Shown one piece after another: positions 7,536 to 14,940 of a DNA stretch of 51,882 nt. Numbering within the stretch: position 1 is the first letter of the stretch; every line of letters begins with the position of its first letter. This DNA is from DATKGX01 sp035510555 (lineage in GTDB: Bacteria > Patescibacteriota > Microgenomatia > Levybacterales > UBA12049): contig DATKGX010000028.1 of assembly GCA_035510555.1 (NCBI GenBank), forward strand, positions 1-51,882. The letters are read 5' to 3'. The notes beneath the pieces were generated by a model. It did no database searches. It saw only the letters and a list, made by a program, of their open reading frames with translations, and was not told the DNA's origin. Both the position numbers and the translations under genes were made by a program.

Positions 7536-9908
7536 ATGTATAATTTTGTTTTACCAAATTTTTTCGATTTAAGCGTCGTTTTGCTCGTAATCATAGGGGT
7601 TTTATTAATTATTGCTGCTGCAGGTTTTGGCTTTGGCTATCTATTTATAATCTGGTACAGTAACCGTGAAAGAGAGAAAAAATCACTGGATTCAACCTTA
7701 ATTCAAGTTACAATGCCGCGTGACAATGAAATTAAAATTGATGCAGCAGAACAGTTCTTTGCCAGTTTTTCAGGTATTAAGCCATCGGGCATGTTTTCAT
7801 TTTTAAAATACAAGCCGCATATTGCATTTGAAATTGTCGGAATGTCGGAAGATATCCGTTTTTATATTTACGCTCCAAATAAATACAAAGATATTATTGA
7901 AAAACAAATTAATGCGTCTTATCCGGATGCAGAAATTAGATCTGTGGCTGAGGATGGAAGAGGAAATGCTAAAGAAGGTTATATCATTGGCAATGAGTAC
8001 AATATTTTTTCCAAAGAGGGAAAAGTGGCTTTTGCCTCATTAAAACTTAAAGAATCAAATTACAAACCGCTCAAAGTTTATAAAGATTTTGCGGTCGATC
8101 CACTATCGTCTTTAACTTCGGTTCTGGCAAAAATGGGGCACGGTGAAGGTGCGGCGATTCAAGTTTTAATTACCGGGGCAAATTCGAAATGGAGTAAATT
8201 TGGCAGGAAATATATTGCCGCAACGAAAAAAAGAGAGTCAAATCCAGAAACTGCCAAATACGGAACCGACACTAAAGAATTAGAAGGAATTGATAACAAA
8301 ATTGGCAAGCCCGGATTTCATACAACTATTCGCTTAGTAGTTTCTTCAAGTTCTCAAGAGGCGGCGCAAGCGCATTTGGAAAACATGGTGAGCGCTTTCG
8401 GACAATTTAGCGGCGGTAATTCTTTTGGCAAAGCTAAAATTTGGCTTAAAGGCAATTTTATCAGTGATTTTATCTACCGCTATTTGCCAAACAGAGGAAT
8501 GTCGGTTTTAACCAGTGAAGAATTAGCCGGAATTTTTCATTTTCCCAACAAAAATGTAACTACACCGCATATTCACTGGCTTAACGCCAAAAGAGCGCCG
8601 GCGCCGGCGCAGATTCCAACTTCAGGATTATTCTTAGGCATGAGTACGTTTCGGGGCATTGCTAAGCCTGTTTACATTCAAAGAGATGATAGAAGACGTC
8701 ATATGTATGTAATTGGGAAAACCGGTGTCGGAAAATCAGAATTTCTAAAAGACATGATTTTACAGGATATTAAAAATGGCGAAGGAGTTTGTTTTATAGA
8801 TCCACATGACACAATCGAAAAATTATTGCCGCTTATTCCACCGGAGCGAGCTGAAGACGTTATTCTGTTCGACCCTTCTGACACTAGCCGCCCGATGGGC
8901 TTAAATATGTTGGAAGCGCAAACTGACGAGGAAAAGCACTACGTTGTTTCTTCAATTGTTGGGCTTATGTATAAACTTTTTGATCCTAACAAAACCGGCA
9001 TTATTGGACCTAGATTTGAGCATGCCATTAGAAATGCCATGTTAACTGTAATGAGCGAGAAGGGTAGCACGCTTATTGAAGTTGTGCGTGTTTTAACCGA
9101 TGCTAATTTTGTTCAAGAGCTTTTGCCAAAAGTGCAGGATCCAATTGTGCGTCGTTATTGGACCGATCAGATTGCGCAAACCAATGACTTTCATAAATCT
9201 GAAGTTTTAGACTACATCGTTTCCAAGTTTGGTCGTTTTGTTACCGATAAAATGATTAGAAATATTATTGGACAATCAGAATCAGCTTTTGATTTCCGTG
9301 AAGTTATGGATAAAGGAAAAATCTTATTAGTATCACTTTCTAAGGGTAAGATCGGTGAAGAAAACGCGAGCTTCTTAGGCTTGATTTTGGTGCCAAAAAT
9401 CTTGGTGGCTGCTATGAGTAGGCAAGATATTCCCGAAGAACAAAGACGAGATTTTTACTTATATGTCGACGAGTTTCAAAATTTTGCCACTCCTGATTTT
9501 GCCAGCATCTTGTCGGAAGCAAGAAAATACAGGCTAAATTTAATCGTTGCAAATCAGTTTATGGGACAGATGGAAGAAGATGTTAAAAACGCTATTTTTG
9601 GAAACGTTGGAACACTAGCAGCCTTTAGAGTTGGAGTAACTGATGCTAATTATTTGTCACACGAATTCCAGCCGGTTTTCTCAGAGGCTGATTTAATTAA
9701 TGTAGACGTCTACAACGCATATATTAAAACAATTGTGCACAATGAGCCGATGACACCTTTTTCCATTGATTTAACCCGCGATATGACCAAAGAGCAACAG
9801 GCGGAAAATCCGCGGGTGGCGGAATTAATTAGAGAACTATCCAGATTAAAATACGGGAAAGAAGTGAAAAGCCTCGAGGCGGAAATCGCCGAACGCGCCA
9901 GACTGTAA
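7536..9908 (+). CDS. Type IV secretion coupling-type ATPase (TraD/TraG/VirD4-like)
   Basis: 790 aa. One N-terminal membrane segment (about residues 10-38) is followed by a long region of unknown fold, then a RecA-like ATPase. The Walker A is GKTGVGKSEF at about residue 393 and the Walker B LYVDEFQNF at about 642. The ARKYRLNLIVANQF segment that follows is typical of conjugative coupling and TraM-recognition proteins. Such proteins pump DNA or protein substrates. No relaxase or other type IV secretion genes are nearby, so it is not part of a visible conjugation locus. It may serve DNA transport or another envelope task in this lineage. Confidence 0.8.
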   Translation: MYNFVLPNFFDLSVVLLVIIGVLLIIAAAGFGFGYLFIIWYSNREREKKSLDSTLIQVTMPRDNEIKIDAAEQFFASFSGIKPSGMFSFLKYKPHIAFEIVGMSEDIRFYIYAPNKYKDIIEKQINASYPDAEIRSVAEDGRGNAKEGYIIGNEYNIFSKEGKVAFASLKLKESNYKPLKVYKDFAVDPLSSLTSVLAKMGHGEGAAIQVLITGANSKWSKFGRKYIAATKKRESNPETAKYGTDTKELEGIDNKIGKPGFHTTIRLVVSSSSQEAAQAHLENMVSAFGQFSGGNSFGKAKIWLKGNFISDFIYRYLPNRGMSVLTSEELAGIFHFPNKNVTTPHIHWLNAKRAPAPAQIPTSGLFLGMSTFRGIAKPVYIQRDDRRRHMYVIGKTGVGKSEFLKDMILQDIKNGEGVCFIDPHDTIEKLLPLIPPERAEDVILFDPSDTSRPMGLNMLEAQTDEEKHYVVSSIVGLMYKLFDPNKTGIIGPRFEHAIRNAMLTVMSEKGSTLIEVVRVLTDANFVQELLPKVQDPIVRRYWTDQIAQTNDFHKSEVLDYIVSKFGRFVTDKMIRNIIGQSESAFDFREVMDKGKILLVSLSKGKIGEENASFLGLILVPKILVAAMSRQDIPEEQRRDFYLYVDEFQNFATPDFASILSEARKYRLNLIVANQFMGQMEEDVKNAIFGNVGTLAAFRVGVTDANYLSHEFQPVFSEADLINVDVYNAYIKTIVHNEPMTPFSIDLTRDMTKEQQAENPRVAELIRELSRLKYGKEVKSLEAEIAERARL

Positions 9909-9978
9909 AATTTGACAATCCTCGTAGATAATCGTACCATAGAAATATACTCAAATTTATTAACTTGAAAGTTCGATT

Positions 9979-10671
9979 ATGGCAAGAATTCTTGATAGGC
10001 AAAAGGCAATTGACTTAAGAAAGCAAGGCAAAACTTACGGTCAAATAAAACAGGAGCTGGGAATTACTAAAAGTACGCTTTCGGATTGGTTAAGTAAATA
10101 TCCTCTCAGCACAGGACAATTAGCACTGTTAGGAAAGAATAAGGCAAATAGTAGGCAAGTTGCTCTGGAAAAGACGTCAATTATCAAGCAAAAGAAGCGT
10201 CAATCCCGCATTGAATCCGCATACAAAGGACAGAAGAAATATTGGGTTTCTCTGTCTCAAAAAGAACTCGAAATAGCCGGACTTTTTCTCTATTGGGGAG
10301 AGGGAAATAAAAGAATAAATGGTTCGGTATTTATAAATAATACTGATCCAAACGTTCTGAAATTTGCTTTGTATTGGTATATAAAAGGTTTGCGTATTCC
10401 AAAAGAAAAAATAAAAGTAGACTTACATCTTTATAGCGATATGAATATACAAGAAGAGATTTCTTTTTGGAGTAGAATATTAAAATTATCCGTATCTCAA
10501 TTTAGAAAACCTTATATTAAAGCCAGTACTAGAGTAGGGATAGATCAAAAAGGTTTTGGACATGGCACTTGTGGTTTAAGTATGAATGATGTCTTATTGA
10601 AGGAAGAGATTATTATGGGAATAAAGGCAATTTCTGATTATTATGCGTTAAAACTTGAGGCTATGGTATAA
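9979..10671 (+). CDS. HTH protein with LAGLIDADG-like domain, paralog of the gene at 13459
   Basis: 230 aa. Residues about 1-45 form a helix-turn-helix with a KQGKTYGQIKQELGITKSTLSDWL pattern of the MerR/resolvase-like kind. A basic linker follows, then EIAGLFLYWGEGNK (about residues 96-110) and INNTDPNVLKFALYWYI, which recall a single-motif LAGLIDADG homing endonuclease core. A promoter TTGACA-17-TACCAT lies at about 9914-9942. The stop is 12 nt before a tRNA-Ile gene with no promoter between, so the two probably share a transcript. The endonuclease call is inference; a DNA-binding regulator is the alternative. Confidence 0.5.
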   Translation: MARILDRQKAIDLRKQGKTYGQIKQELGITKSTLSDWLSKYPLSTGQLALLGKNKANSRQVALEKTSIIKQKKRQSRIESAYKGQKKYWVSLSQKELEIAGLFLYWGEGNKRINGSVFINNTDPNVLKFALYWYIKGLRIPKEKIKVDLHLYSDMNIQEEISFWSRILKLSVSQFRKPYIKASTRVGIDQKGFGHGTCGLSMNDVLLKEEIIMGIKAISDYYALKLEAMV

Positions 10672-10683
10672 TTGTCACAGCTT

Positions 10684-10756
10684 GCGTCCGTAGTTCACCG
10701 GTTAGAACAATTGTCTTATAAACAATAGGTACTTGGTCCGACTCCAAGCGGGCGCA
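10684..10756 (+). tRNA. tRNA-Ile (anticodon UAU)
   Basis: A 73-nt cloverleaf: acceptor GCGTCCG/CGGGCGC, D arm GTTC/GAAC, anticodon stem ATTGT/ACAAT with loop CTTATAA (anticodon TAT), T arm CTTGG/CCAAG, discriminator A. CCA is not encoded. The T loop reads TCCGACT, so the usual T at position 55 is C. UAU reads AUA directly, whereas most bacteria use a lysidine-modified CAU tRNA. It sits 12 nt behind an HTH/LAGLIDADG-like gene. Confidence 0.88.
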
Positions 10757-10793
10757 CAAGTTTAGAAATGAAACCCAAGCAGACGCACTATTT

Positions 10794-11054
10794 TTAAACT
10801 GTGGATTTTTCGATTCCTGCTTGAGCTACATCAATGATTCCTGTTAATAGTAAGGCTTGGTTTGTTGGAATCCGGCTACATAGACGTAGACCCCTGCTTA
10901 CCAAAGTTTCTAATGCGTCAATATCGCTACTTTTAATAGCAGTCGCTGTCGCTTTAGATAATATATGAAATTCATCTTGTTCTAGGCTCACTCGCTCGGG
11001 CATTAGTGTTCCCTCAATGATTTCAGTAGGAGTGAATGATCTTTGTTCTGACAT
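10794..11054 (-). CDS. Orphan hypothetical protein downstream of the recombinase
   Basis: 86 aa, not recognised. Soluble, mildly acidic N terminus beginning MSEQRSFTPTEI, then two helices around HILSKATATAIKSSDIDALETLVSRG. It starts 2 nt after the stop of the tyrosine recombinase gene on the same strand and is probably cotranscribed with it. No transmembrane segment or known motif is visible. Its short length and MSE-type start resemble the other orphan genes scattered over the window. Confidence 0.5.
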   Translation of the reverse strand: MSEQRSFTPTEIIEGTLMPERVSLEQDEFHILSKATATAIKSSDIDALETLVSRGLRLCSRIPTNQALLLTGIIDVAQAGIEKSTV

Positions 11055-11056
11055 AT

Positions 11057-11917
11057 TTATAATTCCGTTAAAACGGAAGTTTCTTTGCCGCGTTCCGGCA
11101 CGTATTGAAGATATCTTTCAGTGGTAGAGATTCTTTTGTGTCCTAACACTTTGGACAAAACAACCAACGAAACGCCGTGTTTTAGGTGGTGGGCGACAAA
11201 AGTATGTCTTAAATCGTTAACTTTAGCGCCTTTAATTTCGGCCAGTCTAAAGTATCTTTCAACTGCAGTTCGGATATTCCGAATTAAGAATGGTTTGCCG
11301 GATTTGGTAACAAAAACGTGCGCTTCCGGGACTTTTGGCCTGGCGCTTAGATATTTATCTAAAGCTTCCTGAGCTCTTTTATTTAACGGCACATTTCTTT
11401 CCTCGTGTTTTTCAAATGGTTCAATGTGCAAAGTATCCTTATTTACGTCGGAAATCTTCAAATTTGCTAATTCACCGATTCTGATTCCGGTTTGCAGCAA
11501 TAATTCAATCACTGCGGACATTCTTGGGTCGTTTCTGGCGGCATCCCTAAGCGCGCGGTATTCGGTAGGAGTAAGCATTCTGGGCGCGGCCAACTGATAT
11601 TTCGGATGAGAAACCAAAAGCGATGGATCGTCAGTAATATATTCACTGACTCTTAAGAATCGATAAAAGGTTCTGGTGGAGTTAATTTTCCTCGAAACCG
11701 ATTTTGGCGTATAGCCCTCTTTGGTTAATTTGGCCAAAAAGGCTTCGATATCTTCTTTGGTGGCTTCATGTGCTTCATGTTTTTGCAGTTCTTCCAAAAA
11801 AGTAATCAATTGGTCGATATCTTTGCCATAAGCGACAACAGTTGAATTAGACTTTTTGCCCTCTTTTAGATAATTTTTGAATTCTTCGTGCGCATTTCTG
11901 AGCTGAATTGTTTTCAT
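11057..11917 (-). CDS. Tyrosine recombinase, XerC/XerD-like
   Basis: 286 aa, close to XerC/D length. The N-terminal SAM-like core-binding domain covers about residues 1-100. The catalytic domain shows the first Arg in TGIRIGELANL, NDLRHTFVAHHLKHG (the HxxR motif with Asn in place of the first His), LGHKRISTTERYLQY with the nucleophilic Tyr and a preceding GH. It may resolve chromosome dimers or act on a mobile element. A minus-strand promoter TTGACG-17-TATTAT ends 8 nt before ATG. No dif-like site was identified nearby. Confidence 0.82.
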   Translation of the reverse strand: MKTIQLRNAHEEFKNYLKEGKKSNSTVVAYGKDIDQLITFLEELQKHEAHEATKEDIEAFLAKLTKEGYTPKSVSRKINSTRTFYRFLRVSEYITDDPSLLVSHPKYQLAAPRMLTPTEYRALRDAARNDPRMSAVIELLLQTGIRIGELANLKISDVNKDTLHIEPFEKHEERNVPLNKRAQEALDKYLSARPKVPEAHVFVTKSGKPFLIRNIRTAVERYFRLAEIKGAKVNDLRHTFVAHHLKHGVSLVVLSKVLGHKRISTTERYLQYVPERGKETSVLTEL

Positions 11918-12007
11918 GATGGCCTATAATATCACCATTTTCACGCTTCGTCAATAAGTAAAATGATAGAAAGTTTAAGGTGTGATACCATAAATAGTAG
12001 ACAAATT

Positions 12008-12346
12008 ATGAAAAAAGCGATTTATATCGGGGTGGTTATAGTTCTTTTGTTAATGATCAACGGGCTTTTGCACTCGATTTATGATATTTGGCATAAGCAA
12101 GACCTTTTGACTTCGGCGCAAAAACAGCTAGATAGGGAAAAATTAGAGAACCAAAAGCTAAAAGGTGAACTTTCCTTTGCCCAGACCCCGCAATTTTTGG
12201 AAGAGCAGGCACATAATAAATTGTTTTTGGTAAAGCCGGGGGAGCAGGAGGTGTTGATTTCGCCAAGTCTGGTGGGCAAAAATCAACCGCAAAAACAAAA
12301 TCAAAACATTCCCAACTGGCAAAAATGGTTCCAACTTTTCTTCTAG
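12008..12346 (+). CDS. Septum formation initiator family protein (FtsL/DivIC-like)
   Basis: 112 aa. Short cytoplasmic MKK, one membrane segment (residues 4-22), then a coiled coil (HKQDLLTSAQKQLDREKLENQKLKGEL, about 29-55 in part) and a short extracytoplasmic tail ending KWFQLFF. This layout is that of FtsL/DivIC divisome proteins, which bridge FtsQ/DivIB and the septal synthase complex. The ATG at 12008 is preferred because an upstream in-frame ATG would add 15 residues before the membrane segment. The stop overlaps the end of the convergent gene on the other strand by 4 nt. Confidence 0.7.
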   Translation: MKKAIYIGVVIVLLLMINGLLHSIYDIWHKQDLLTSAQKQLDREKLENQKLKGELSFAQTPQFLEEQAHNKLFLVKPGEQEVLISPSLVGKNQPQKQNQNIPNWQKWFQLFF

Positions 12347-13026
12347 GATTTATAAACATCAATGGGTACGATAAAATCTTTACCTTTGTCCGTTCGCGCT
12401 TTCTTGTTTTTCTGTTCCAGTTCATCGTAATTAAAGCCGGGACGGTGCATAGCAAGCCATTTCGTCCTTTCGTAAAGCCAGTAAGCCTTCCCATATCTTG
12501 ACCTTGCCAATCTGCCTAACAAGTTTTCAATATGAGGACTCTCTGAATTCGCTTTTAATAGGTCTTCGATATTTTTGAATTCGGCAGTACCTGAGTATTC
12601 TTCATAAATTCTTGGAATGGTCAAATGATGACTCGAGAAAGCAATGTCTAGAAGATTTGTCCATCCATTTTGCCCGGCTAATTCTAGGAATGATTTAACT
12701 TCTCCTCCCGTACTGTAAGCACTTTCTCTTAAAATTATTGCTTCATGGGGGACATAATATTTTTTCTCTAATTCTTCTGCTATTAACTTCCCTTCGGTGG
12801 GGTAGTCAGGGCCCCATAAATGTCCTAAGTTCACTACGATTTTATTTGCTCCATTCCCATTGTCATAGGCAAGTGCGGCTGCTCTTGCGGCTAGTCTGCT
12901 TCTTAGGGCAAGACCGGTTCTATGTTCACTCATCCAATATCCGTGAACCAAGAGGGCATCATACTTCGGATTGATTTGCTCAGGAGTTTCTATAATCTCT
13001 GGGCCTTGTGGCGTTCTTTCTGACAT
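12343..13026 (-). CDS. YdcF/DUF218-like protein
   Basis: 227 aa, no signal peptide. DALLVHGYWMSEHRTGLALRSRLAARAAALAY near residues 24-55, ESAYSTGGEVKSFLELA near 100-117 and IAFSSHHLTIPRIYEEY match the order of motifs in the YdcF/SanA/ElyC (DUF218) superfamily. These are Rossmann-like proteins of poorly defined role, often linked to envelope or nucleotide binding. It is read from a minus-strand promoter TTGACT-17-TACAAT that ends 9 nt before the ATG. It faces the divisome gene tail to tail. Confidence 0.62.
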   Translation of the reverse strand: MSERTPQGPEIIETPEQINPKYDALLVHGYWMSEHRTGLALRSRLAARAAALAYDNGNGANKIVVNLGHLWGPDYPTEGKLIAEELEKKYYVPHEAIILRESAYSTGGEVKSFLELAGQNGWTNLLDIAFSSHHLTIPRIYEEYSGTAEFKNIEDLLKANSESPHIENLLGRLARSRYGKAYWLYERTKWLAMHRPGFNYDELEQKNKKARTDKGKDFIVPIDVYKS

Positions 13027-13077
13027 AGTAGGGGAATTGTAGCGCGAAAGAAACTATAAGTCAAATTATGGAGTATG

Positions 13078-13347
13078 TTGCGGGGCTAGGAGTTGCGCCT
13101 AGCCTATGAGATTATGCTTTCTGTTTCTCCGGTTACCCAGAGTGTCGGACTATATCTTCATCCCTTGAATAAATTCAGGATGCTCAGCGTGTAGTCTCTA
13201 CGGGTTTCCAATAATTATTGGATCTTCCCTCGGTATTGCCCTAAATACTAAATAGATGGGGTTTCACCGATATAGCTGAGTACTATCTTAATATTACTAT
13301 CAAAATGGCCCATATTGAGCCTCATGTGCACTGTACACTACCCCGCA
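13078..13347 (-). tRNA. tRNA(CAU), initiator-like, interrupted by a group I intron
   Basis: On the minus strand the exons are 13347-13318 and 13116-13078. Spliced, they give a 69-nt tRNA: acceptor TGCGGGG/CCCCGCA, reduced D arm (GTGT/GCAC with a 5-nt loop), anticodon stem TGAGG/TCTCA with loop CTCATAA (anticodon CAT), T stem CTAGG/CCTAG, discriminator A. The intron lies between U33 and C34. The body is odd: the D loop lacks GG and the T loop is CGCAACT rather than TTCRANY. The weak U1-A72 pair would suit an initiator, but the three G-C pairs expected in the anticodon stem are absent. Initiator identity is therefore tentative. Confidence 0.72.
13117..13317 (-). ncRNA. Group I intron, 201 nt, without ORF
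   Basis: Minus strand. The 3' core has the R-like segment GTAGAGACTACACGC and the S element AAGATATAGTCC; GACTA/TAGTC form P7. An AGGGCAATACCGAGGG stretch fits P4. A P9 hairpin CTCTGGG-TAA-CCCGGAG precedes the 3' end. The 5' exon ends GGCU and pairs with internal guide GGCC through the required U-G pair (P1, loop of about 7 nt); the intron ends in G. The layout resembles the small introns of cyanobacterial tRNA genes. No homing endonuclease is encoded inside. Confidence 0.85.
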
Positions 13348-13356
13348 CGTAAAAGT

Positions 13357-13385
13357 ATAATAGCAAAAACAAAGCTAATAGTCAA
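13357..13385 (-). promoter_or_regulatory. Promoter of the split tRNA gene
   Basis: On the minus strand TTGACT (13385-13380), a 17-bp spacer and TATTAT (13362-13357) end 9 nt before the first tRNA base. The expected start point is thus 2-3 nt before the mature 5' end. Divergent from it, TTGACA at 13397-13402 begins the promoter of the HTH gene at 13459. The rest of the 432-nt gap between 13027 and 13458 is filled by the tRNA, intron and these promoters. Confidence 0.7.
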
Positions 13386-13458
13386 TAAAAACAGTCTTGA
13401 CAATATTTATAGAACGAATCATACTACTATTAGTACTCTATAAATTGGTAAGTTCTAT

Positions 13459-14148
13459 ATGGCTAAATCTTTACTAAAATTAGAAGCGCGTAAACTAAGA
13501 AGGAAAGGGGTAAGCGTTGGAAAAATAGCAAATTATCTTAAAGTTTCTAAAAGCTCAGTGAGTTATTGGACGCGAGATATCATTTTGAATATAGAGCAAT
13601 TTGAAAAATTGAGAAGCTCAATGCTTAGAGGAGCAGCGCTAGGTAGATTTAGAGGATCTCAAATCCAGAAACAAAGAAGATTAAAACGCATTGAAAGTTC
13701 AAGGCTTGAGGGAATAAAAGCACTCTCTAAATTAAAACAAAGAGAGTTTTTAATTGCCGGTTTAGCTCTTTATTGGGGGGAAGGAAGTAAAAAAAGTCAG
13801 CAAGTCGAATTTTGCAATTCGGATCCTAAAATGATACAATTTTTACTACTTTGGCTACAAAAATGTTTTGATATTCCAATTGTAGATATAAGATGTAATG
13901 TTGGGATTAACCAGATACATCAAAAAAGAGAGCAAATTGTAAAAGAGTATTGGTCAAAGATTGCAGGTATTCCTTTATCGCAATTTAGAAAAACTAATTT
14001 TAAGAAAGTAAAGAATAAAAAGATTTATGAAAACTTTAACGAGCATTACGGTACTCTTTCAATCTCGGTTGTAAAACCAAGCCGTTTTTATTTTAAGATT
14101 ATTGGTTTGATTGAGGGATTAGCTAGTATTGAGATTATGCCAACGTAG
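13459..14148 (+). CDS. HTH protein with LAGLIDADG-like domain, paralog of the gene at 9979
   Basis: 229 aa. N-terminal HTH (KLRRKGVSVGKIANYLKVS, about residues 11-30), a basic middle, then LIAGLALYWGEGSKK (about 95-110) and EFCNSDPKMIQFLLLWLQ, the same pattern as its paralog. It is divergently oriented to the intron-bearing tRNA gene. Its last codons ATG CCA ACG TAG form the first bases of the following tRNA gene (10-nt overlap). It may be a homing-type endonuclease or a regulator tied to tRNA loci. An inverted repeat ATAGAAC/GTTCTAT (around 13409-13456) lies in its promoter region. Confidence 0.5.
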   Translation: MAKSLLKLEARKLRRKGVSVGKIANYLKVSKSSVSYWTRDIILNIEQFEKLRSSMLRGAALGRFRGSQIQKQRRLKRIESSRLEGIKALSKLKQREFLIAGLALYWGEGSKKSQQVEFCNSDPKMIQFLLLWLQKCFDIPIVDIRCNVGINQIHQKREQIVKEYWSKIAGIPLSQFRKTNFKKVKNKKIYENFNEHYGTLSISVVKPSRFYFKIIGLIEGLASIEIMPT

Positions 14149-14210
14149 CTCAGTGGTAGAGCGGGCGTTTCATAAGCGCCATGTCGTAGGTCCGAATCCT
14201 ACCGTTGGTA
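14139..14210 (+). tRNA. tRNA(CAU): elongator Met or Ile2
   Basis: 72-nt cloverleaf: acceptor GCCAACG/CGTTGGT (G1-U72 wobble), D arm GCTC/GAGC with loop AGTGGTA, anticodon stem GGCGT/GCGCC with loop TTCATAA (anticodon CAT), T arm GTAGG/CCTAC with loop TCCGAAT, discriminator A, no encoded CCA. Position 55 is C instead of T. Lack of three G-C pairs in the anticodon stem argues against an initiator. It overlaps the 3' end of the HTH gene by 10 nt. Confidence 0.88.
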
Positions 14211-14226
14211 CTAACTGCCCCATCTT

Positions 14227-14940
14227 ATGTCTTTAAGTCACGAGGTCGACTCCCCGCAAGTATCGAGAGGAGAAACTATAGATCAACCTAATGGCATAAG
14301 CTTCTCCATTCTTATAAACCCTGACCAAAAGTTACTTTTATCAGACATGATGAATCATGAGTGGAAGACTAGGTTTGACAGAATTAAATTTTACTTTAAT
14401 CAGAAAGAGATAGGAGATACGGACCATTCTTATGAGTGGAGGGATTTATTGCGTGAGTGGTCGCCGGATAGGGTAAGAAAAGTGGCAAAAGGGCTATGTG
14501 GCATTCTTGGAGAATATTCATATGGAAGTCACAGTGTTCTTGTGCGAAACGAGAGCGGAGGGAATATCGTGCCAGTTGAGGTTCGTGACGGCTATTTTAT
14601 TTCGGAAGAGAATGTTGACGCTGTACGAGAGGCTTTAAATACAGGAGTATTTACAAAGCAAGTTACGGGAGAAGACATTGCAATTTTACAAGCGGTTTAT
14701 AACAGATGGAAATTGCTTAGGGAAAGTTATGGTAAGAATTGGTCGCCGGATTTTCATCAGACTGAGATAGAAAGATTAGCGGGGCTGGAAAAAGGAAAAG
14801 CAGAGGCAAGCTTGCTTAGACTTTCTGGGATATTGGCTCAAAAATATATTAGATCGCGAGTGACGCATGGTGGGACAAGAATAAAATGGGCAATTTCTCC
14901 ATCAAGAGTGTTGGAAATAGAGAGTAGTGGGTCAATTTGA
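14227..14940 (+). CDS. Hypothetical protein, 3' end altered by IS insertion
   Basis: 237 aa, not recognised. The last 60 residues (FHQTEIERLAGLEKGKAEASLLRLSGILAQKYI, then RSRVTHGGTRIKW) look like a winged helix-turn-helix; the N-terminal half is of unknown fold. The gene starts 17 nt after a tRNA gene and may share its transcript. The stop codon lies inside the left end of the compound IS element. Without the insertion the frame would run into the sequence now at 18297 and end six codons later, so the insertion replaced only the C-terminal tail and the protein probably still works. Confidence 0.55.
   Translation: MSLSHEVDSPQVSRGETIDQPNGISFSILINPDQKLLLSDMMNHEWKTRFDRIKFYFNQKEIGDTDHSYEWRDLLREWSPDRVRKVAKGLCGILGEYSYGSHSVLVRNESGGNIVPVEVRDGYFISEENVDAVREALNTGVFTKQVTGEDIAILQAVYNRWKLLRESYGKNWSPDFHQTEIERLAGLEKGKAEASLLRLSGILAQKYIRSRVTHGGTRIKWAISPSRVLEIESSGSI

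Noticed and set aside
12738..12974. 78-aa plus-strand ORF opposite the YdcF-like gene
   Set aside because: Antisense shadow; the minus-strand gene has promoter and family motifs.
13031..13458. tmRNA, RNase P or SRP RNA as an explanation for the 430-nt non-coding region
   Set aside because: The conserved group I core and the pairing tRNA exons explain the sequence; no tag-peptide or other RNA landmarks were found.
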